Positions 59,644-64,000 of a stretch of 64,000 bases of DNA are shown here, one piece after another. Each line of letters opens with the position of its first letter. Positions within the stretch are counted from its first letter, which is position 1. Location of the stretch: assembly GCF_042680605.1 (NCBI RefSeq), contig NZ_JBHUEE010000010.1, forward strand, positions 62,001 to 126,000, written 5' to 3'. The translations under genes were made by a program, and so were the position numbers. The notes under the pieces are model-generated. The model saw only the letters and a program-made list of their open reading frames with translations. It was not told the origin of the DNA and made no database searches. The stretch comes from Allobogoriella deserti. Its GTDB lineage: Bacteria > Actinomycetota > Actinomycetes > Actinomycetales > Actinomycetaceae.

Positions 59644-61952
59644 CAGAGACGTCCTCGTCCGAGCGGACCGGCGGGCTGACCGACCTCATCGCGCGACGCT
59701 GGGTCGACATCGCCGTCGTCACCCTCCTCGTGGTGGTGGCGCACACCCCGCTCCTTCCCGTCTTCGGCACGATCCGGCTGCCGATCGCGGTCGTCGCCGC
59801 CGCGTTGCTCGGGACCGTCGTCGCGACGGTCGGTGCCGCCCGGCGGTGGGGACCCATCCCGGTCCTCGCGGCGCTGCTCACCGGGTTCGTCGCGTTCTCG
59901 GCCCTGGGTGCACCCACCACCGCCCTGGCCGGAGCCGTCCCCACACCCGAGACGCTCGGCGCCGTCGGCCGCGGGGTGGTCACGTCATGGAAGGACATCG
60001 TCACGATCCTTCCGCCGCTGGGTGCCGGCCGGAACATGCTCACCGCCCCGTATCTCATCGCGCTGGTGGCCTCGTGCGTCGCGGTGACGTTGGCGCTGCG
60101 GACGCGGTGGCCCGCCCTCGCGCTGATCCCGCCGCTCCTGGTGCTGGCCGGCTCGATCCTCATGGGCACCGCCGACGTCTCGACGTCGATCCCGCTCGGT
60201 CTCGGCATGACCGGCGTCGGCCTGGTCTGGGGGAGCTGGCGGAGCGGCCGGTTGCACACCAACCGGTGGCCCGGCGTCGCGGTCCTCGTCGTGGTCGGTC
60301 TGGTCGCGGGCACCGGTGCCGGCGTCCTGGCGCCGCCGCAGGGCCGCCTCGTGCTGCGCGAGCACGTCGACCCGCCGCCCGACCTGCACGACTATCCCAG
60401 CCCGCTCGCCGGTTTCCGCCAGTACGTCAAAGATCACCGAGAGGACACGATCCTGACGGTCGACGGGCTTCCGGACGGTGCCCTCGTGCGGCTGGCGACG
60501 CTGGACGAGTACGACGGCACCGCCTGGATGGCGGCCGATCCCGAGACGGGTACGGGGCAGTACCAGCGCATCGGCGACCGGATCGAGCCCACGCTGCCGG
60601 AGGACGGACTCCATACCGTGCGGCTCACGGTCGGCGACTACGCCAACGTGTGGGTCCCGATGGTCGGCAAGCCCTACGACCTGGACTTCACCGGGCAGCG
60701 CGCCGACGAGCTCGCCCGCGGGCTGTACGTCAACCGGGCGACCGAGACCGGCCTGAGCACGCCGGGGTTGCGTGGGGGCGACCGCTACGAGCTCCTCGCC
60801 GGTGTGCCGCAGATCCCGAACGACACCGCGCTCGAGGGCGCGCCACTGGCGGACGTGAGCCAACCCGAGGTGGCCTTTCCCGACGTCGTCGCGACCACGG
60901 GCCAGCGGATGGCCGGGGACGCGTCGACACCGATCGGACGCATCCGCGCCGTCGAGCAGGCACTGCAGCAGGGGTACTTCTCGCACGGGCTCGAGGGGGA
61001 GACGCCCTCGCTCGCCGGGCACGGCGCCGCGCGGCTCGACTCGCTGCTCGGCGGCGACGACCCGATGGTGGGCGATGAGGAGCAGTACGCCGCAGCGATG
61101 GGCCTGATCCTGAGGTCCCTGTCGATCCCGGCGCGGGTGGTCATGGGGTTCGAGGCGCCGCAACAGCGTGGCGACGGTCCGGTTGAGCTGACCGGGGACG
61201 AGGTCAGCGCGTGGGTCGAGGTCCCGTTCGAGGGGCACGGCTGGGTGCCGTTCTACCCGACGCCGGACGAGGACCGCATCTGGCAGGACGAGGAGACCGT
61301 CCCGGAGTCGATCCCGCAGCCGCAGGTGCTCCAGCCGCCGCCACCGGCGCAGGAGCCGCCGGACGCCCCGCCCTCGGACCGGCAGGACGTCGACATCGAC
61401 GACGACGACGTCCGCGAGGACGATCCGCTCTCGTTGGCGGCGTGGATCGCGATCGGAGCCGGCGGACTGCTGCTTGTGCTGCTCCTCCCGCTGCTCATGA
61501 TCGTCCTCCTCAAGGTCCGGCGGCGCCGACGCCGACGGTTCAGCGGGGCGCCGGCCGCGCGGCTCGCGGGTGGCTGGGACGAGGTCCTCGACGTCGGCAC
61601 CGATCTCGGTGTGACGGTCTCCCCGACGGCGACCCGGCGCCAGGCCGCCGGTCAGCTCGTCGCCGGTCTTGCTGCTCCAGCCACCGGGCGACGCCGGCAG
61701 CCGCCACCGGTGGACATCGCGCCGGCCCGGACCCAGGATCTGGCATCGTCGGCCGACGCCGGCACCTTCGGCCCCGGCGCGCCCGACGAGTCCGCCGCAG
61801 CGAGGTTCTGGGACGACGTCGAGACCTCCCTGGGCAGTCTGCGTACCGCCGTCGGGCGCCGGCGATGGTGGCGAGCACGTGTCTCCACCCGCTCCCTGGG
61901 CCGCTCCCGCCGCGGTGACCGGCGGAGCGCACGGCGGCGAGGCCGCGGCTGA
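59640..61952 (+). CDS. TgpA-like transglutaminase-fold membrane protein, catalytic Cys and His absent
   Basis: This 770-residue protein has about seven N-terminal helices (about 20-240), an exported transglutaminase-fold domain (about 245-560), an acidic Pro-rich linker, one helix at 600-625 and a basic cytoplasmic tail. It fits the DUF3488/TgpA family. The site that normally reads GDCEQYA is GDEEQYA (478-484), so the nucleophilic Cys is Glu480; the His-containing segment HAWVEV reads SAWVEV (Ser523). Only the Asp in PTPDED (543) remains. It is therefore likely a non-catalytic scaffold. It overlaps the DUF58 stop (GTGA). Confidence 0.88.
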   Translation: MTETSSSERTGGLTDLIARRWVDIAVVTLLVVVAHTPLLPVFGTIRLPIAVVAAALLGTVVATVGAARRWGPIPVLAALLTGFVAFSALGAPTTALAGAVPTPETLGAVGRGVVTSWKDIVTILPPLGAGRNMLTAPYLIALVASCVAVTLALRTRWPALALIPPLLVLAGSILMGTADVSTSIPLGLGMTGVGLVWGSWRSGRLHTNRWPGVAVLVVVGLVAGTGAGVLAPPQGRLVLREHVDPPPDLHDYPSPLAGFRQYVKDHREDTILTVDGLPDGALVRLATLDEYDGTAWMAADPETGTGQYQRIGDRIEPTLPEDGLHTVRLTVGDYANVWVPMVGKPYDLDFTGQRADELARGLYVNRATETGLSTPGLRGGDRYELLAGVPQIPNDTALEGAPLADVSQPEVAFPDVVATTGQRMAGDASTPIGRIRAVEQALQQGYFSHGLEGETPSLAGHGAARLDSLLGGDDPMVGDEEQYAAAMGLILRSLSIPARVVMGFEAPQQRGDGPVELTGDEVSAWVEVPFEGHGWVPFYPTPDEDRIWQDEETVPESIPQPQVLQPPPPAQEPPDAPPSDRQDVDIDDDDVREDDPLSLAAWIAIGAGGLLLVLLLPLLMIVLLKVRRRRRRRFSGAPAARLAGGWDEVLDVGTDLGVTVSPTATRRQAAGQLVAGLAAPATGRRRQPPPVDIAPARTQDLASSADAGTFGPGAPDESAAARFWDDVETSLGSLRTAVGRRRWWRARVSTRSLGRSRRGDRRSARRRGRG

Positions 61953-62071
61953 CCGGGAGCCATGGGCCCGGCGACGTGGGGAGTTGTCCCCATGCGTGGT
62001 GGGCGACAGGCGAGTGCCACGACCGGTAGGAAAGAGATGCGGGGCCGCCGCCACAACCGAGGAGGGGAAGG

Positions 62072-64000
62072 GTGCCGTTCGTTCCTCCGGTCGCACGGCC
62101 GTACCTGTCCACGGCAGCTGTGGCGGACCCGCTCGGGCCGAACGACACGCTCGCACCGCTACGGCGGGAGGCGCTGGACGTGCTCGGCCGCGCATACGCC
62201 GCCCCGTCCCGGCTGATCGCCGGGGGAGCGGCTTGGCTGCTGGGAGTCGGGGCGGTCGTACTGGGGGCGACCGCCCTGTCCCAGTGGCGTGCCGGCGGCG
62301 ATCCGGCGGTCGTCACCGGACTCGCAGGGGGAGCCGTGGTGACGGCCGCGGCCGCCGTCGCGCTCGGCGTCGTCGTGGTCCGGGCGGGAAGCCTCCTCTC
62401 CCGCGCGATCGCCGCGTGGTTGGCGACACCGACCCGGGCGGGGACGACGGACGACCGGCCCGGGGTATCCCGGGCGCGGCTGCTGGGTCTCGCGGGCCTG
62501 GCTGTGGTCGCCGGTTGCCTCGGGCTCGCGGCTGTGCTGGCGTGGGGACCAGAGGGGGCGCCGACGGAGGCGGTGTCCGGCTCCGCAGGGGCCGGCACGT
62601 CGGTCACCGGCGCCGCGGGCTGGTCCGGCGAGCGGCTCGGTGTCCCGCTGCTGGTGTTGCTGGGCGCACTGACCGGCGCGGCGGCGTTGTGCCTGCTGTC
62701 AGGTGCGAATCGCATCCGCACCGCGGCCTGGGAGCCCGCGACCAACGATTTCGGACTCCTCGATGGCGACGCGAGCGCCGGAAACGGGCAGACTGCGGTC
62801 ATGCTCTTGGTGCCGTCGCCTGCTCGGGACTACCTGGATCCGGCCGAATACCGGCGCGACTGGACGACCTACGGATCGATGACGATCCGGCGGCAGTCCG
62901 CGCTGCGGACGCTGCTGCCCGCCTACACCGACCTCGCAAGGCTCGCGCTCGGTGCGCTGTGCTGGGTGCTGTGCCTCGCCGGCGCGGTGGTGCTGCGCGC
63001 CGGGTTCGGGGCGGAATCGTCACTGGACATGACGGCGGTGACCGCGTTCATGGTCGCGGCCGTCCTGCTCGCCCTCGGGATCGGCGGCGGTGTGGTCGTG
63101 CTGCGTGCTGGCGCCCGCTTGGTGCGAGGGGCGGCGTTGTGGGCACTCATGCCCCAGCTCGTCGACGCGACCGGACAGCGCCGGGCGCCGGACAGCGGCG
63201 TGCCGGCCGAGCAACGCGGCGGCGGTGAGCCCGTCGGCTCGCTCACGCCGCGGCTGCTCGCGGCGCTCGTCGCCGCCGGTGCGGGGGTGTACTGGGCGGT
63301 CGGCCTCGTCGGGGACCTTGTCGAGGCCACTGCGGCGTACGCGTCGAGCACCGAGTACGGGGCCGTGCTCGCATCCGTCATCGGGACGGCGGCGTGCGGG
63401 ACGGCTGCCGTGGCGTCCGCACGTGGGTGGCAGCGGGTCCGCAGTGCGTTGACGGGCCACCCGAGCAACAAGCAGGTCACTGACCTGCTGCGGGAGGTCA
63501 ACGGCTCGGGCCACGGGCGGTCCGGGGCTGCGGACCGGCCGGCCGACGGAGATCCGGCCGGGACCTGGCACGACGCGCAGCAGTGGCAGAGCGCGCACGC
63601 GTGGCGAGGCGAACCGACCGTTCAGGGCGAGCAGAGCTTCCAAGGCGAGCAGGCCTGGCAGGGTGACCAGGCCTGGCAGGGCGACCAGAGCTGGCACGGT
63701 GACCAGAGCTGGCACGGTGACCAGCCCTGGCACGGTGACCAGGCCTGGCAGGGTGACCAGAGCTGGCACGGTTCCCCGCCGTGGGACGGCGGACCGGCCC
63801 GGCAACCGCACGCTGCGCAATCCGGGCCGTGGCCGGCAGAGCCGGCGCAGGCCGCGGGACAGGACCATCCCGGGTACGACCATGCCGGGTACGACCAGCT
63901 CGGCTACGCGCACGCCGGCTTCGATCAGGGCGGCGATGCGCACGCCGACCACGTGCAGGCGGCCGGGGCGGCGCCGCTGCCGCACCGCTCCGAGGTGCCG
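62072..64000 (+). CDS. Polytopic membrane protein with Trp-Gly-Asp-Gln repeat tail (cut by window end)
   Basis: At least 643 residues are visible and the frame is still open at the window edge. Residues ~45-480 contain six to eight helices. Residues ~510-575 carry tandem six-residue repeats of the form W-(Q/H)-G-D-Q-(A/S/P), about eight copies. The tail continues as Gly/Tyr/His/Asp-rich sequence (YDHAGYDQLGYAHAGFDQ). I do not recognise the family. GTG 62072 follows GAGGAGGGGAAG. It follows the transglutaminase-fold gene after 119 bp and completes the visible locus. Confidence 0.8.
   Translation, partial: MPFVPPVARPYLSTAAVADPLGPNDTLAPLRREALDVLGRAYAAPSRLIAGGAAWLLGVGAVVLGATALSQWRAGGDPAVVTGLAGGAVVTAAAAVALGVVVVRAGSLLSRAIAAWLATPTRAGTTDDRPGVSRARLLGLAGLAVVAGCLGLAAVLAWGPEGAPTEAVSGSAGAGTSVTGAAGWSGERLGVPLLVLLGALTGAAALCLLSGANRIRTAAWEPATNDFGLLDGDASAGNGQTAVMLLVPSPARDYLDPAEYRRDWTTYGSMTIRRQSALRTLLPAYTDLARLALGALCWVLCLAGAVVLRAGFGAESSLDMTAVTAFMVAAVLLALGIGGGVVVLRAGARLVRGAALWALMPQLVDATGQRRAPDSGVPAEQRGGGEPVGSLTPRLLAALVAAGAGVYWAVGLVGDLVEATAAYASSTEYGAVLASVIGTAACGTAAVASARGWQRVRSALTGHPSNKQVTDLLREVNGSGHGRSGAADRPADGDPAGTWHDAQQWQSAHAWRGEPTVQGEQSFQGEQAWQGDQAWQGDQSWHGDQSWHGDQPWHGDQAWQGDQSWHGSPPWDGGPARQPHAAQSGPWPAEPAQAAGQDHPGYDHAGYDQLGYAHAGFDQGGDAHADHVQAAGAAPLPHRSEVP
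63617..63780 (+). repeat. 18-bp coding tandem repeat
   Basis: About nine units related to GACCAGAGCTGGCACGGT encode the W-x-G-D-Q hexapeptides. Units differ mainly in the GCC/AGC/CCC codon and CAG/CAC, so copies have diverged in register. Confidence 0.8.

Noticed and set aside
59985..62195. 736-codon minus-strand open frame over the transglutaminase-fold gene
   Set aside because: No motifs, overlaps a well-supported gene, and has the codon pattern of an antisense shadow.
61669..63228. 519-codon plus-strand open frame overlapping the last two genes
   Set aside because: The overlapping frame from 62072 has membrane helices, a strong ribosome site and in-frame hexapeptide repeats; this one is Arg/Gly-rich noise.

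Overview
This window is from a high-GC Gram-positive bacterium of the Actinobacteria, most like the Micrococcales. The evidence is the very high GC, many GTG starts, many leaderless-type promoters, and the block leuS - comEA/comEC - holA - rpsT - lepA - hemW - hrcA - dnaJ - rsmE - phoH - ybeY - CBS protein - era in standard actinobacterial order. No genus is claimed. I saw no rRNA, tRNA, CRISPR array, insertion sequence or prophage. One run of N (44286-44382) marks an assembly gap inside a tandem repeat.

Region 1 (1-12.8 kb) is mixed metabolism: a truncated SDR-type dehydrogenase, a HAD phosphatase, a putative lipoprotein, a glutathionyl-hydroquinone-reductase-like GST, an amidohydrolase, a small membrane protein, a GCS2-family ligase, a membrane-anchored metallophosphoesterase, a VKOR protein, a HIT hydrolase, an orphan sugar-binding lipoprotein behind a LacI-type operator, and a MarR regulator.

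Region 2 (12.8-29.5 kb) begins with leuS, preceded by a leader-peptide/attenuator element. A tightly overlapping run follows: CstA transporter, a small protein ending in Cys-Cys, a cysteine-free ArsA/Get3-like ATPase, and an aldose-1-epimerase-like protein. Next come comEA and comEC, then two membrane proteins and a two-component system lying between comEC and holA, a GT4 glycosyltransferase, and rpsT.

Region 3 (29.5-44.1 kb) is housekeeping: a PemK/MazF-like protein, lepA-MOSC-hemW, a DUF3097 protein, CIRCE-hrcA-dnaJ, rsmE, phoH, ybeY, a CBS/CorC protein and era. Two minisatellites lie here: 88-bp units upstream of the hrcA promoter, and 87-bp units that start inside the last codons of era and run into the gap.

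Region 4 (44.4-64 kb) starts with an alpha/beta hydrolase. It then holds a signalling and cell-surface locus: PP2C phosphatase, FHA protein, membrane Ser/Thr kinase and an FHA/winged-helix protein, followed by a roughly 2070-residue surface protein with Ig-like and fibronectin III repeats, a MoxR ATPase, a DUF58 protein, a transglutaminase-fold membrane protein lacking the catalytic Cys and His, and a membrane protein with a Trp-Gly-Asp-Gln repeat tail cut by the window edge. The gene content matches the PFNA-type cluster (kinase, FN3 protein, AAA ATPase, DUF58, transglutaminase) known from Bifidobacterium, here with added phosphatase and FHA parts. This locus and the CstA/CC-tail/ArsA operon are the most interesting systems in the window.
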